From Hyphomonadaceae bacterium JAD_PAG50586_4 (GTDB taxonomy: Bacteria; Pseudomonadota; Alphaproteobacteria; Caulobacterales; Aquidulcibacteraceae), in assembly GCA_023242925.1 (NCBI GenBank), contig CP096134.1, positions 3,243,501 through 3,307,500 of the forward strand: a stretch of 64,000 bases of DNA, read 5' to 3'. Shown piece after piece: positions 25,752-34,749 of this stretch. Both the position numbers and the translations under genes were made by a program. How positions within the stretch are numbered: the stretch's first letter is position 1; each line of letters starts with the position of its first letter. A model generated the notes under the pieces. It saw nothing but the letters and a program-made list of their open reading frames with translations, was not told the origin of the DNA and did not search any database.

Positions 25752-25873
25752 ACGGTCGCGTCTCCAAACTTAACACTGGAGACGCACGCGCCCCCTACCC
25801 TTCGGCGCATTGATGCCGCGCCGCGACAGCCGGGGCAACCCGAGCCGTCGCAGGATGCTTGCCGACCGGCGCG

Positions 25874-26647
25874 TCAGATCGCCGTCATGCCGCCGTCGAC
25901 GACAAGTTCCGAGCCAGTGATGAAAGCGGCGGCGTCGGAGGCGAGGAAGGCGACGGCGTTGGCGACGTCGGTGTCGCGGCCCATGCGGCCGAGCGGATGG
26001 CGCGTTGCGAAATGATCGCGCGTGGTGTTGGCGCCTTGCCCGGTCGTGGCCTCGATCACCTTGGCGGCTTCGGCCATCATCGGCGTGTCGATGATGCCGG
26101 GATGCACTGAGTTCACGCGCACTTTCGCGGACGCATATTCGAGCGCGGCGGATTTCGTCATCAGCCGCACCGCGCCCTTGGAGGCGTTGTAGGCGATGAG
26201 GTTTGGCGCGCCGACGATGCCGGCGACAGAGGAGAGATTCACCACCGCGCCGCCACCGTCCCATTGATGCGCGCGCTCGGCGATCGCTGGGATGCAATGC
26301 TTCAAACCGAGGAAGACGCCCTCGACATTGATCGCCTGCATCTTGCGAAAATTCTCGAGCGTCTCCATCGGCAACGGCATCATCCAGAAGACGCCCGCAT
26401 TGTTCACCAGAATGTCGAGCCCGCCGAACGTGTCCTTCGCGAACTGCACCGCCGCACTCCATTCGTCTTCGCGGGTCACGTCGTGCTTCACGTAGGCGCC
26501 GTCGATGGCGGCCGCTGCCTCGCTCCCGTCGCGAATGTCGCTCACCACCACCTTTGCGCCCTTCGCCGCCAGCGCCTTTGCCGCAGCCGCGCCCAAGCCC
26601 CGCGCACCGCCCGTCACCAGCGCCACGCGCCCACTCAAATCGTTCAT
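25874..26647 (-). CDS. Short-chain dehydrogenase/reductase
   Basis: Start ATG 26647 lies 6 bases after GGAGG. The 257-residue protein is a classical SDR with TGGARGLG at residues 12-19 (NAD(P)-binding), NNAG in ILVNNAGVF, the catalytic Ser in NLSSVAG and YNASK with the catalytic Tyr and Lys. It also has the C-terminal ASDAAAFITGSELVVDGGMT. It oxidises or reduces an alcohol/ketone, and the closest style is glucose 1-dehydrogenase or 3-alpha-hydroxysteroid dehydrogenase-like. Substrate unassigned. Confidence 0.88.
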   Translation of the reverse strand: MNDLSGRVALVTGGARGLGAAAAKALAAKGAKVVVSDIRDGSEAAAAIDGAYVKHDVTREDEWSAAVQFAKDTFGGLDILVNNAGVFWMMPLPMETLENFRKMQAINVEGVFLGLKHCIPAIAERAHQWDGGGAVVNLSSVAGIVGAPNLIAYNASKGAVRLMTKSAALEYASAKVRVNSVHPGIIDTPMMAEAAKVIEATTGQGANTTRDHFATRHPLGRMGRDTDVANAVAFLASDAAAFITGSELVVDGGMTAI

Positions 26648-26817
26648 TGTTTCCTCCCTGCGCAGAGACTGGCACGACGCGTCTGCGCTCGCCACCGGGC
26701 GCCGGAACGGAAACGCTTGCATTCCCCAGCGTATGCCCTATTTGCAGCCGCGATCGCGTGTCGGCGGAGCGTCCGCGCGGTTGGTTTTTCTGACGCCGCC
26801 CATAGGAGCCCACTCCA

Positions 26818-27886
26818 ATGGCTGACACCAAAATCCCAGAGTCGCACAAAGCCAACCGTAAAGCGGAACTTCTCTCCTCGCCGGTCGAGCACATCGACAT
26901 CGCGTCGTTCGACGCACGCCCGATCATCGACGCGTGGGGCAAGATGAGCTTCACCAGCCGCGACGCTGCGCGCGCCGCCGGCATCCTCAACATGGCGCTC
27001 GAAGATCAAAACTGCTCGACCTGGCTGATCATGGCCGGCTCGACGGGCGCGGGCGGCTGCCTGCACGTCTGGCGCGACATGGTCGAATACAACATGGCCG
27101 ACGCCATCGTCGCCACCGGCGCCTGCATCATCGACATGGATTTCCTCGAAGCGCTCGGCTTCAAGCATTACCAAGCCAAGGAAATCCCGGACGACAACAC
27201 GCTGCGCTCGCTCTACATCGATCGTATCTACGATACGTATATTGACGAAGAAGAGCTGCAGAACGTCGACGGCACGATCTACGATATCTGCGAGATGCTC
27301 GAGCCACGTCCCTACACGTCGCGCGAGTTCATCTATGAGCTCGGCAAGTGGCTCGCCGCGGGCAACGCCAAGAAGAAAGATCTCGCTGATCCAGCGCGCC
27401 TACGAAAAGGGCGTGCCGATCTTCGTGCCGGCGTTCTCCGATTGCTCGGCCGGCTTCGGCATCGTGAAACACCAGGTCGAGCGCCGCAAAGCCGGCAAGC
27501 CGTATCTCACCATCGACAGCGGCGGCGATTTCCGCGAACTGACCGAGATCAAGCTTGCGGCGGGCACAACCGCCCTCTTCATGGTCGGCGGCGGCGTGCC
27601 GAAGAATTTCGCGCAAGACACCGTGGTCTGCGCCGAAATCCTCGGCCACCACGACGTCGAAGTGCACAAATACGCCGTGCAGATCACGGTGGCGGACGTG
27701 CGCGACGGCGCCTGCTCGTCCTCAACGCTGCAAGAAGCGGCAAGCTGGGGCAAGGTTTCCACCGTGCACGAGCAAATGGTGTTTGCGGAAGCGACAAGCG
27801 TCGCGCCGATCATCGTCAGCGACGCGTATCATCGCGGCGGCTGGAAGAAGCGCGAGCCGCGGAATTGGGCGAAGTTGTTCGCGTAA
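26818..27886 (+). pseudogene. Deoxyhypusine-synthase-like / homospermidine synthase, frameshifted
   Basis: The first frame begins with ESHKANRKAELL and carries STWLIMAGSTGAGGCLHVWRD, EYNMADAIVATGA and EFIYELGKWL. The second frame continues SLIQRAYEKGVPIFVPAFSD through GGGVPKNF to HRGGWKKREPRNWAKLFA. Removing one A from AAA at 27376-27378 joins them in phase as KKKISLIQ and gives 355 residues, the family length. Bacterial members transfer the aminobutyl group of spermidine to putrescine (homospermidine) rather than to eIF5A. With ornithine decarboxylase 6 kb away it suggests local polyamine metabolism. Confidence 0.88.
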
Positions 27887-27912
27887 ACGAACTGCGCCGT
27901 AGCAGAAACACG

Positions 27913-27946
27913 AAGGCCGCTCCGAAAGGGGCGGCCTTCTTTTCTT
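27913..27946 (+). terminator. Terminator after the deoxyhypusine-synthase-like gene
   Basis: GGCCGCTCC-GAAA-GGGGCGGCC is a stable tetraloop hairpin with a single G·T pair, followed by TTCTTTTCTT. It lies 27 bases past the stop codon and also faces the convergent gene at 27945. Confidence 0.85.
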
Positions 27947-28775
27947 ATTGGTGAAGTTGCGAAGATTGTTCTGGACCATTCCGAATAAAGCTCGGCGCTG
28001 ACTCGGCTGGCGCGATCTCGGATTGAACCGCCCTCGCCTCGCTTGGGTCAAAGCTCTCGATCCTTCTGAATGCCTCGTTCGCGGCCTCTACGTCTTGCTG
28101 CGTGAGCGCCGCAGTAGCTCTCGCCGCCAAACCAGACAGCGACTTGAAATCGTCGTGATGCGCGCCAAGAACGCCATAGACTTTCAATTTGTCCCACCAA
28201 GTCGATGTACGCTTATTGCCGGCGTTCTTAATCGCGCGCAGCGCATTGCCGTCCAAATATGAAAGAGCTTGGTTCAATTTTGGCCACGCCTTGTCCCAAC
28301 GCGTGTCTATGAAGTCGTTGCGTTCTTCTGGCGTTTCTAAAAAGGCGAGCTGATCCTTATGGAGGTGGCCAACCGCCATTGTTTGAAGACGAATAATCTT
28401 CTTGAACTCGTCTCTGGCCTCTTGAGCCGACCTTTGCATCTGCCGCGATGTTTCGTCAGCTACATCCTTCATACGCTTTTCAATGCTCTCGCATGTTTCC
28501 TTGGCGCTATTGGCCGCGCGCTCGACGTTCTCCAGCTGCTCCCCGAATAGCAGCGGCACCAAAACCGCAGCCCACGCCGCGCCGAAGAAGAAAATGAGTT
28601 GCGCGAGAACCGCCGCGTGCGCGTCGCTCAAATTGCTCCAGTACGGCGTGAGCCATCCGGTATAGAAGCCGTACGAAACGCCAGCGATAGCCGCCAGCGT
28701 GAGCAACGTAAGCATCACGAACAGCGATATGAGAATGACTGGTTTCTTTCGGCCGCCTGCAGATCGCTCGTCCAT
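27945..28775 (-). CDS. Two-helix membrane protein with coiled-coil, function unknown
   Basis: ATG 28775 follows GGGGAGG; the longer frame to 28853 lacks a ribosome site. In 276 residues there are two transmembrane helices (about 13-38 and 54-78). A long helical coiled-coil follows (about 80-145, with repeated E/K/R and QMQRSAQEARDEFKKI), then a helical C-terminal domain with a WDKLKVYG segment. No family recognised. It could be a stand-alone stress or structural membrane protein. Confidence 0.6.
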   Translation of the reverse strand: MDERSAGGRKKPVILISLFVMLTLLTLAAIAGVSYGFYTGWLTPYWSNLSDAHAAVLAQLIFFFGAAWAAVLVPLLFGEQLENVERAANSAKETCESIEKRMKDVADETSRQMQRSAQEARDEFKKIIRLQTMAVGHLHKDQLAFLETPEERNDFIDTRWDKAWPKLNQALSYLDGNALRAIKNAGNKRTSTWWDKLKVYGVLGAHHDDFKSLSGLAARATAALTQQDVEAANEAFRRIESFDPSEARAVQSEIAPAESAPSFIRNGPEQSSQLHQ

Positions 28776-28918
28776 CTTTGCCTCCCCGCGACCTGAAGGT
28801 CGCACGATACCCGCCAAGATTGCAGCCCTAAATTGCGCGGCGCGCAAGCGCAAACGCGCGCTCTCAGGCTCGCGCTGCTACAGAAAGGAACGCGGCGAGC
28901 TGCATGAACCTCGTCGCT

Positions 28919-28946
28919 CCCTCTCCCTCTTTTGGGAGGGAGAGGG
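28919..28946. repeat. Palindromic repeat, REP-like (locus A, unit 1)
   Basis: CCCTCTCCCTC and GAGGGAGAGGG form a perfect 11-bp inverted repeat around a 6-base loop, followed by GTTGGGGG. A second unit lies at 29031. The same design recurs at 44298 and 44375. Confidence 0.7.
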
Positions 28947-29030
28947 TTGGGGGAAGGGTGGAGCGTAGGTGTCGGATAGATTTGCGCGCGTACCTTCTCT
29001 GACGGCGCCGGCCCTCACCCTGCCCTCTCA

Positions 29031-29045
29031 CCTCTCGGGGAGAGG
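29031..29045. repeat. Palindromic repeat, REP-like (locus A, unit 2)
   Basis: CCTCTC-GGG-GAGAGG is the second palindrome of the pair, preceded by CCCTCACCCTG (the inverse of the GGTTGGGGG-type flank of unit 1). The 28776-29049 intergenic stretch holds nothing else recognisable. Confidence 0.55.
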
Positions 29046-29049
29046 GGGC

Positions 29050-29604
29050 TCAGGCGGGCACGTAAGTCAGTTTGATCACGTCCTCGCCAATCCGCTCATC
29101 GGCTATGAGGCGAAGCTGCGGGTATTCACCGACGAAGAATGGCCGGCCCTCGTCCGCACCCACCACGACGGGGCGCATGAAGAGGTGATATTGATCGATT
29201 AGTCCAAGCTTTGTTAGGCTTGCCGCGAGGTTGGGCCCACCAACTTCGATCTCACCTTCCACCTCGGCCTTCAGTTTGCGCACGGCGGCTTCGAAATCGC
29301 CGCCGATCAAAGTCGCGTTCGGGCCGACGTCTTTCAGCGATTGCGACACAACCCATTTCGGCATCGCCCGCCATGCTTCCGCAAACGCACGAAGATCGCC
29401 TGGCTCTCGGCTATCTTGATCCCAATCGTCGCCATCCCAATAACGCATCAACTCGTAGAGACCGCGCCCATAGATGCTGCCCGCCGTGTTGCGGGTTTGC
29501 GCGATGAAATAACGGAAGAGTTCGGGATCGGGCATGAACCCTGAATGATCGTGATTGACGTAGCCATCGAGCGACACGTTCATTCCGAAAACGAGCTTGG
29601 CCAT
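29050..29604 (-). CDS. Dihydrofolate reductase/RibD C-terminal-type reductase
   Basis: From ATG 29604 (GGAG 7 bases upstream) the protein has 184 residues. MAKLVFGMNVSLDGYV, GRGLYELMRYW, and the late GGPNLAASLTKLGLIDQYHLFMRPVVVG are the normal landmarks of the bacterial dihydrofolate-reductase-like YwjB/RibD reductase group. It likely uses NADPH, but the substrate is unknown. The next minus-strand gene upstream is a GST (29631), 26 bases away, so they are probably an operon. Confidence 0.85.
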   Translation of the reverse strand: MAKLVFGMNVSLDGYVNHDHSGFMPDPELFRYFIAQTRNTAGSIYGRGLYELMRYWDGDDWDQDSREPGDLRAFAEAWRAMPKWVVSQSLKDVGPNATLIGGDFEAAVRKLKAEVEGEIEVGGPNLAASLTKLGLIDQYHLFMRPVVVGADEGRPFFVGEYPQLRLIADERIGEDVIKLTYVPA

Positions 29605-29630
29605 GCACAACTCCATCGATACGTGTGAGC

Positions 29631-30275
29631 TTACTTGTTCGCTTCCCACAGCGCCAATTGCGCCGCAAACGCGCGTTGATACGCCGGGCGCGCTTGGGCG
29701 CGGGCGATGTAGGCGGCGAGGTTTGGGACTTCTTCCAGCAGCCCCGAGCCTTCCAAGCGCTTCAGCACATGCACCATGATGATATCCGCCGCACTGAACG
29801 CGCCGTCGAGCCATTCGTCGCCGCCCAAGCGCGCTGCGAGCTGCCCCAGCCGCCCGCGAATACGCGCGTCGATCATCGCCATGTGCTCGCCCTGCCAACT
29901 CTTGCCGCGCGCGGCAAAGAAGGCGCTCTGGCGTTCGAGGATCGGCGCCTCGACCGTGTTCAGCGCCGCGAACATCCACATCATCGCGCGCGCCCGCGCA
30001 TGCGCGTCCTTCGACAACAAACCCGCAAAGCGCTCGGCGATGTGCAACACGATGGCGCCGGACTCGAAGAGCGTGAGATCGCCTTCCTCATAGGTCGGGA
30101 TTTGCCCGAACGGATTGCGCGCCAAATGCGCCTCTTGCTTGAACTTTTCCCAAGCGACCAGCCGTACCTCGTAGGGCTGGCCCACCTCCTCCAGCGCCCA
30201 GCGCACGCGCATGTCGCGCGCCAGCCCCCGGCCGTCGTCGAGAGCGCGTTCGAACACGGTGATGGTGATCGCCAT
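29631..30275 (-). CDS. Glutathione S-transferase
   Basis: The 214-residue protein has an excellent ribosome site (AAGGAGGAG then ATC before ATG 30275). The thioredoxin-like N-terminal domain contains RVRWALEEVGQPYEV and NPFGQIPTYEEGD with the cis-Pro, and LFESGAIVLHIAE (glutathione gamma-Glu contact ES). The helical C-terminal domain has SAADIIMVHVLKRL. Cytosolic detoxification enzyme of unknown substrate; it is the first gene of a pair with the reductase at 29050. Confidence 0.88.
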   Translation of the reverse strand: MAITITVFERALDDGRGLARDMRVRWALEEVGQPYEVRLVAWEKFKQEAHLARNPFGQIPTYEEGDLTLFESGAIVLHIAERFAGLLSKDAHARARAMMWMFAALNTVEAPILERQSAFFAARGKSWQGEHMAMIDARIRGRLGQLAARLGGDEWLDGAFSAADIIMVHVLKRLEGSGLLEEVPNLAAYIARAQARPAYQRAFAAQLALWEANK

Positions 30276-30462
30276 GATCTCCTCCTTGGTCGATCCCAGG
30301 ACGATCCGGTCGCACCGTTCCCGACAAGGGTTAAGTCTAGCGGAACTGCCGACCGCGCTACCTTGTAAAAATTATGAGATCACATTGTCGGGCGATGGCT
30401 GTCGCCTACGTCCTTGCCATGATGGCCGCGCGTTGCGCCGAACCTGAGCCAAAGGGTCCCCC

Positions 30463-30936
30463 ATGAACAAGAACACGATCTGCCTCTGGTACAATGGCGA
30501 CGCGGAAGCCGCCGCGCGCTTTTATGCCAAGACCTTCCCTGACAGCAAACTCAACGCGGTGCACCGTGCGCCGTCGGATTATCCATCCGGCAAAAAGGGC
30601 GACGTGCTGACCGTGGATTTCACCGTCTGTGGCATTCCCTGCATCGGCTTGAATGGCGGGCCGATCTTTCCCCAGACCGAAGCCTTCTCCTTCCAGATCG
30701 CGACAGAGGATCAAGAAGAAACCGACCGCTATTGGCATGCGATCGTCGGCAATGGCGGGGCTGAAAGCGCGTGTGGTTGGTGCAAAGACAAATGGGGTTT
30801 GAACTGGCAGATCACGCCGCGCACCTTGACCGAAGCCATGGCCAAGGGCGGCGATGAAGCCAAGCGCGCATTCGAAGCGATGATGAACATGAAGAAGATC
30901 GACGTCGCGGCGATCGACGCCGCACGGCGGGGGTAA
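30463..30936 (+). CDS. VOC-family protein, PhnB-like
   Basis: The 157-residue protein of the glyoxalase/bleomycin-resistance fold begins NTICLWYNGDAEAAARFYAKTF. It continues with GDVLTVDFTVCGIPCIGLNGG, DQEETDRYWHAIV, CGWCKDKWGLNWQITPR and the C-terminal KRAFEAMMNMKKIDVAAI. This is the PhnB / 3-demethylubiquinone methyltransferase-like type often annotated from genomes without a proven reaction. Single cytosolic domain. Confidence 0.88.
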   Translation: MNKNTICLWYNGDAEAAARFYAKTFPDSKLNAVHRAPSDYPSGKKGDVLTVDFTVCGIPCIGLNGGPIFPQTEAFSFQIATEDQEETDRYWHAIVGNGGAESACGWCKDKWGLNWQITPRTLTEAMAKGGDEAKRAFEAMMNMKKIDVAAIDAARRG

Positions 30937-30945
30937 GGAGGGCCG

Positions 30946-31341
30946 CTAAACGTCCTTGGCGTCCTGCAAGAATGTCTCACTGTGCGCGTGACATTCCCAG
31001 CCGTCTGCGCCGCGAATCCAGGTTGAACTATCGGCGGCGCGGATATCCTGCGCCTTGCCGTCCATTGTCACCTTCTGCCTGACTTTGTAGGCGATGATGG
31101 CGACGTCGGGCGTCGGCGTGATCACTTCGACATCGCTGAACTCGTACGATTCAAGCGTCCAATGACCATCTTCGGTCATCTCGCCCATCTTGGCTTTGGG
31201 GATCGTCGTCACGCCGCGCGCGCCGGTCGTCAGCGATACCTTGCCCGAGAGTTGGGCCGTACGCTTGCCGTCCTTGCGCTTCATCGCTTCCCAGTAATCT
31301 TTTTCGAGCGCGATGATTTCGTTTTTGCTGGGATTGGCCAT
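30946..31341 (-). CDS. NTF2-like/DUF4440 protein
   Basis: The 131-residue protein with the SnoaL/NTF2 cone fold pattern has an N-terminal helix IIALEKDYWEAMKRKD, central strands FSDVEVITPTPDVAIIAYKV, and WIRGADGWECHAHSETF at the end. Many such proteins bind small hydrophobic ligands or act in stress adaptation. Function unassigned. Convergent with the VOC gene (9 bases between ends). Confidence 0.8.
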   Translation of the reverse strand: MANPSKNEIIALEKDYWEAMKRKDGKRTAQLSGKVSLTTGARGVTTIPKAKMGEMTEDGHWTLESYEFSDVEVITPTPDVAIIAYKVRQKVTMDGKAQDIRAADSSTWIRGADGWECHAHSETFLQDAKDV

Positions 31342-31414
31342 AGCGGGTCTCCTGATTGCTTAGAGGGCCAACCGCGACGCATGGCGCCAGTTCCTGTTCC
31401 CGTGCGGCCTGACA

Positions 31415-31819
31415 TCAAAGATAGGATTTGATAGAAGGTTCATGCATCCAATCGTTGTCGCGACCATTCTGATACATAATCGGCGCGCCGGCGAGTTCCT
31501 CATCGGTCGCATCGAGCGTCACGACGGAGATGGAAACGAAATCACCGCCGAGTTCGGCCACGTGCCCATCGCCATGGGTGCGCACGCCGCAGATTTTGCA
31601 GAAGCGATTGCGGCCTTGTTTGGAGTTGAAGCGATAGTCCGTCATCTGATCGTCGCCGGCCAGAAGCCGGAATTGATCGGGCTTCAGCAACACGCCCCAA
31701 GCGCGCGTCTTGCGGCAGATCGAGCAATTGCAGCGGCCGGTTCCAGCCGTCAGATCGACATCGGCCTCATACTTTACAGCGCCGCAATGACAGCCGCCCT
31801 GGTAAGTCTTCAACGTCAT
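31415..31819 (-). CDS. GFA-family zinc protein (glutathione-dependent formaldehyde-activating type)
   Basis: Start ATG 31819 lies 6 bases after GGAGG. The 134 residues carry the GFA signature GGCHCGAVKYEAD, NCSICRKTRAWG and FCKICGVRTHG, whose cysteines bind two zinc ions. Family members include formaldehyde-activating enzyme Gfa and many proteins with unproven activity. Cytosolic. It lies alone upstream of the NTF2-like gene on the same strand (73 bases). Confidence 0.9.
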   Translation of the reverse strand: MTLKTYQGGCHCGAVKYEADVDLTAGTGRCNCSICRKTRAWGVLLKPDQFRLLAGDDQMTDYRFNSKQGRNRFCKICGVRTHGDGHVAELGGDFVSISVVTLDATDEELAGAPIMYQNGRDNDWMHEPSIKSYL

Positions 31820-31907
31820 GCTTGCCTCCGATACGTCCACAACGAACCAGAGGCGCTTCTTGCACCTTGCGTGTCAGGATCTTGTCAGCAGTCTGCGTCG
31901 CGAACGC

Positions 31908-31936
31908 AAAAGGGCCGCCAATGCGGCGGCCCTTCG
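31908..31936 (-). terminator. Terminator after the outer-membrane protein gene
   Basis: On the minus strand GGGCCGCC-GCATT-GGCGGCCC is followed by TTTT, 20 bases after the stop at 31956. Confidence 0.85.
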
Positions 31937-31955
31937 CATCTCACCTCTACGGCGA

Positions 31956-32603
31956 TTAGTTCAGATCGTAATTCAACGTGAAGCGAACCACGTCCATTTG
32001 CGTTTCGACGTCCATGCGATAATCGAGCGGATTGGTCTCGGTTTCGGAATCGAAATCGTAGATCACGTATTCCAAACCGGCCGACCATTTCGGCGCGAAC
32101 GCGTATTGCACGCCGGCGCCATAAACGAGCGCGGTCTCGTTGCCGAAATCCTGCCAGCTGTCTTCGGTGTCGTCGATCTCGAGCCACGAATGCTCAAGGT
32201 CCGAATAGGCGACGCCCGCGGTCACGTACGGCAAGAACGAACCCCACGCATAGCCCGCATTGGCGCGCAGATCGGCGATGAAGGAGAGTGAGTTGTCGAC
32301 ATCGACATCGCTATTCACGAACTCGGTTTCAGACGCATCCGCAAACGAGAAGCCGCCTTGCGCGCCGACAACCCAATTGCCCCATTGCCAATTGTAGCCG
32401 AGATGGACGCCGACCGCCGTTGCGTCGACTCCATCAGACGCTTGGATGCCGCCGCCCCAATCGTCATCGAGGTCGTTCCACTCGGTCTCGCGGTTGGCCG
32501 TGCCGATGCTGCCCCCGACATAAAGGCCCGACCAATCCTGGGCCTGCGCCGCGCCCGTCAACGCCGCCATAGCGCCGGCCGCAGCCAACACAAACTTTTT
32601 CAT
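31956..32603 (-). CDS. Outer-membrane beta-barrel protein
   Basis: Start ATG 32603 follows GGAGGCGTT. The 215-residue precursor has a signal peptide cut near residue 22 (GAAQAQ/DW). The mature protein begins DWSGLYVGGSIG, a typical OmpA-like/porin-family barrel start. Alternating strands follow (VHLGYNWQWGNWVVGAQGGF, NAGYAWGSFLPYVTAGVAYSD, WSAGLEYVIYDFD), and it ends RFTLNYDLN with a C-terminal aromatic-rich strand. It is an eight-strand barrel of the outer-membrane protein/adhesin type with an acidic loop region. Confidence 0.88.
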   Translation of the reverse strand: MKKFVLAAAGAMAALTGAAQAQDWSGLYVGGSIGTANRETEWNDLDDDWGGGIQASDGVDATAVGVHLGYNWQWGNWVVGAQGGFSFADASETEFVNSDVDVDNSLSFIADLRANAGYAWGSFLPYVTAGVAYSDLEHSWLEIDDTEDSWQDFGNETALVYGAGVQYAFAPKWSAGLEYVIYDFDSETETNPLDYRMDVETQMDVVRFTLNYDLN

Positions 32604-32784
32604 AACGCCTCCAAGATGAGATGTGCGATCACACTCAAGCGCGCTATGAGCGTTCGCGTTAAGCATTGGCTACCGCCGCGCCGTGTTTGGATCTCGAAGG
32701 CGATTTTTCGATCCGTCGCATTCGGATTTCGCGCAGGCTAGCGCGCGTGCCACACTTTGCGGCGCGCATAAAAGGGGATGGGAT

Positions 32785-33519
32785 ATGTTGAAATCGGCAA
32801 TTGCGGCGACTTGGATGGCTCTAGCGCTCGCGGCATGCGCGACCAGCGCGCCGGCCCAAACCCAAGCTACGCCTGCGCCGACGCACGCAACCTCGGGCGC
32901 ACGCAATCCAGCCGTGCAGGTGGATGCGCTCGCGTTCATTCCGCCCGCGCCGCAGGCAAACGGCGCGCTGGAAATGGCCGAGCGCGCGATCGTGCGTGGG
33001 CCGTGGAGCGCCGAGCGGCGCGCGCAAGCGCTTGCTGACAACGCCATCGATCCGTTCGCGGCGTTTGATTCCGTGTTGGGCGAGACCTTCACCTCAGCGA
33101 ACTTTCCCGCCACCACCGCATTGCTCACGCGCGCCGGCCGCGCCGCAGGCTATGCCGGCGAACCCGTGAAATTCCGCGACCAGCGCCCGCGTCCGTTCGT
33201 GACCGACAGCAGCATCATTCCGTGCATCCCCGATGAGCCAGCGTTGCGCGCCAGTTTCTCCTACCCGTCAGGCCACGCCGCACTCGGCTTCGCTTGGGCG
33301 CTCGTGCTGGCCGAACTCGTTCCCACGCGCGCTGACGCCATCATCGAACGCGGCCGCGACTTCACCTGGAGCCGCGTTGTGTGTGGCGTGCATTATCCGA
33401 GCGACGTGGAAGCTGGCCGCACCGTGGCCGCCGCCGCAATTGCGCGTCTCCACGCCGATCCGGACTTTCAGCGCGAACGCGCTGCGGCGCGCGAAGAATT
33501 GGCGCGCGCTTATCCGTGA
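32785..33519 (+). CDS. Periplasmic PAP2-family acid phosphatase, lipoprotein
   Basis: From ATG 32785 the product has 244 residues. It starts with a signal ending LAAC (lipobox, Cys about 15). The PAP2 signature is complete: KFRDQRPRP, SYPSGHAALG and SRVVCGVHYPSDVEAG, with the catalytic His pair. It resembles class A non-specific acid phosphatases (PhoN-like) that release phosphate from organic esters in the periplasm. Confidence 0.9.
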   Translation: MLKSAIAATWMALALAACATSAPAQTQATPAPTHATSGARNPAVQVDALAFIPPAPQANGALEMAERAIVRGPWSAERRAQALADNAIDPFAAFDSVLGETFTSANFPATTALLTRAGRAAGYAGEPVKFRDQRPRPFVTDSSIIPCIPDEPALRASFSYPSGHAALGFAWALVLAELVPTRADAIIERGRDFTWSRVVCGVHYPSDVEAGRTVAAAAIARLHADPDFQRERAAAREELARAYP

Positions 33520-33520
33520 C

Positions 33521-34746
33521 TCAAAGCGCGTCGCGACGCTGAAGCAAGAACGCGATGACGCCGCGATCACGCTCACGCGCGATCGCTTCGGCATAGGCGG
33601 CGCGCGCGGCTTCGGTGCGACCAAGACGCGCGCAGAGATCAGCGCGGAGCGCCCAATAGGGTTGGTAATCGTTGAGAACGGGATAGAGGTGCGCCACCGC
33701 CTCCGCAGCCTCCAAGCCTTGTTCGGGCCCGTCACGGCGCGCAACCGCAGCCGCGGCATTGAGTTGCGCGACCGGCGAGCCTGTGAGCTCAGAGAGTGCG
33801 CGATAGAGCAAGACGATCGCTTGCCAATCGGCGTCGCCGCGCCACGCGCGCGTCGCGTGCGCGGACTGGATGGCGGCTTCAAGCTGATAGCGGCCAGGGC
33901 GCTTGGCGAGACTTGCGGCGCGCAAGGCGGCTTCCGCCTCCAGCATACATTCGCGCTTCCAAAGCGAGACGTCTTGCTCGTCCAGCGGCACGAAACGGCC
34001 GTCGCGGTCACGCCGCGCAGGACGGCGCGCCTCGAGGTGCAACATGAGTGAGAGCAAGCCCAACGATTCTGGCTCGTCTTGCACCTGTGACACGAGCACG
34101 CGCGCGAGCCACACACCCTCCTCCGCCAAGCCGCGCCGTTCGGGATCAGCGCCCAGCGGATCGCTCCAGCCGGCGGTATAGGCCGCATAGATCGCGTCCA
34201 ACACGGCGTTGAGCCGCGCACGCCATTCGCGTGGTTCAGGCACGTCGAAGCCGATGCCGGACTCGCGGATTTTTTCTTGGCGCGCACGAGGCGCTGCCCC
34301 ATCGCCGAAGGCTCAACGAGAAAGGCGCCGGCGATGCGTTCGGCCGAGAAGCCCAGCACCACTTGCAGCATGAGCGGGGTGCGCACGTTCTCCTCGATCT
34401 CCGGATGCGCGCACGCAAACATGAGACCCAGCCGCCAATCCGGCGCGTCACGCGTCGACATCTCAGCTTCGAGTTCTTCGACGCCAAGAATGATTTGTTG
34501 CTCGCCCTCATTTGCTGTTTTGCGACGGCGCGCGGCGTCGATCAGCTTGCGCTTGGCGGCGGCGAAGAGCCAGGCTTCGGGATTGTCCGGCAAACCGCCG
34601 CGCGGCCAAGCGGAGAGCGCGCCAGCAAACGCATCCGCCAAGGCATCTTCAGCAGCGGCCACGTCACGCGTGCGCGCGGCGAGCATGGCGAGCAAACGCC
34701 CGTAACTCTCGCGCGCGACGCGCTCGGCGGCAGCCGCTGCGTTCAT
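33521..34746 (-). pseudogene. ECF42-type RNA polymerase sigma factor, frameshifted
   Basis: The first frame (from ATG 34746) holds sigma-2 and sigma-4-like parts: DVAAAEDALADAFAGAL, NPEAWLFAAAKRKLIDAARR and GFSAERIAGAFLVEPSAMGQRLVRAKKK. The second frame holds the DUF6596/TPR-like extension (GLLSLMLHLEARRPARRDRDGR and onwards, then GSPVAQLNAAAAVARRDGPEQGL) to LLQRRDAL. One base must be added to the six-A run (T at 34270-34275 on the plus strand) to join KKKIRESGIG and give 408 residues, the family length. ECF42 factors are paired with DGPF/YciI proteins, and one lies 3 bases upstream (34750). Confidence 0.9.
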
Positions 34747-34749
34747 CGC

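Noticed and set aside
25770-26993. Minus-strand open frame of 407 codons overlapping the SDR
   Set aside because: It is an Arg/Gly/Ser-rich shadow frame of the SDR gene, with no domain.
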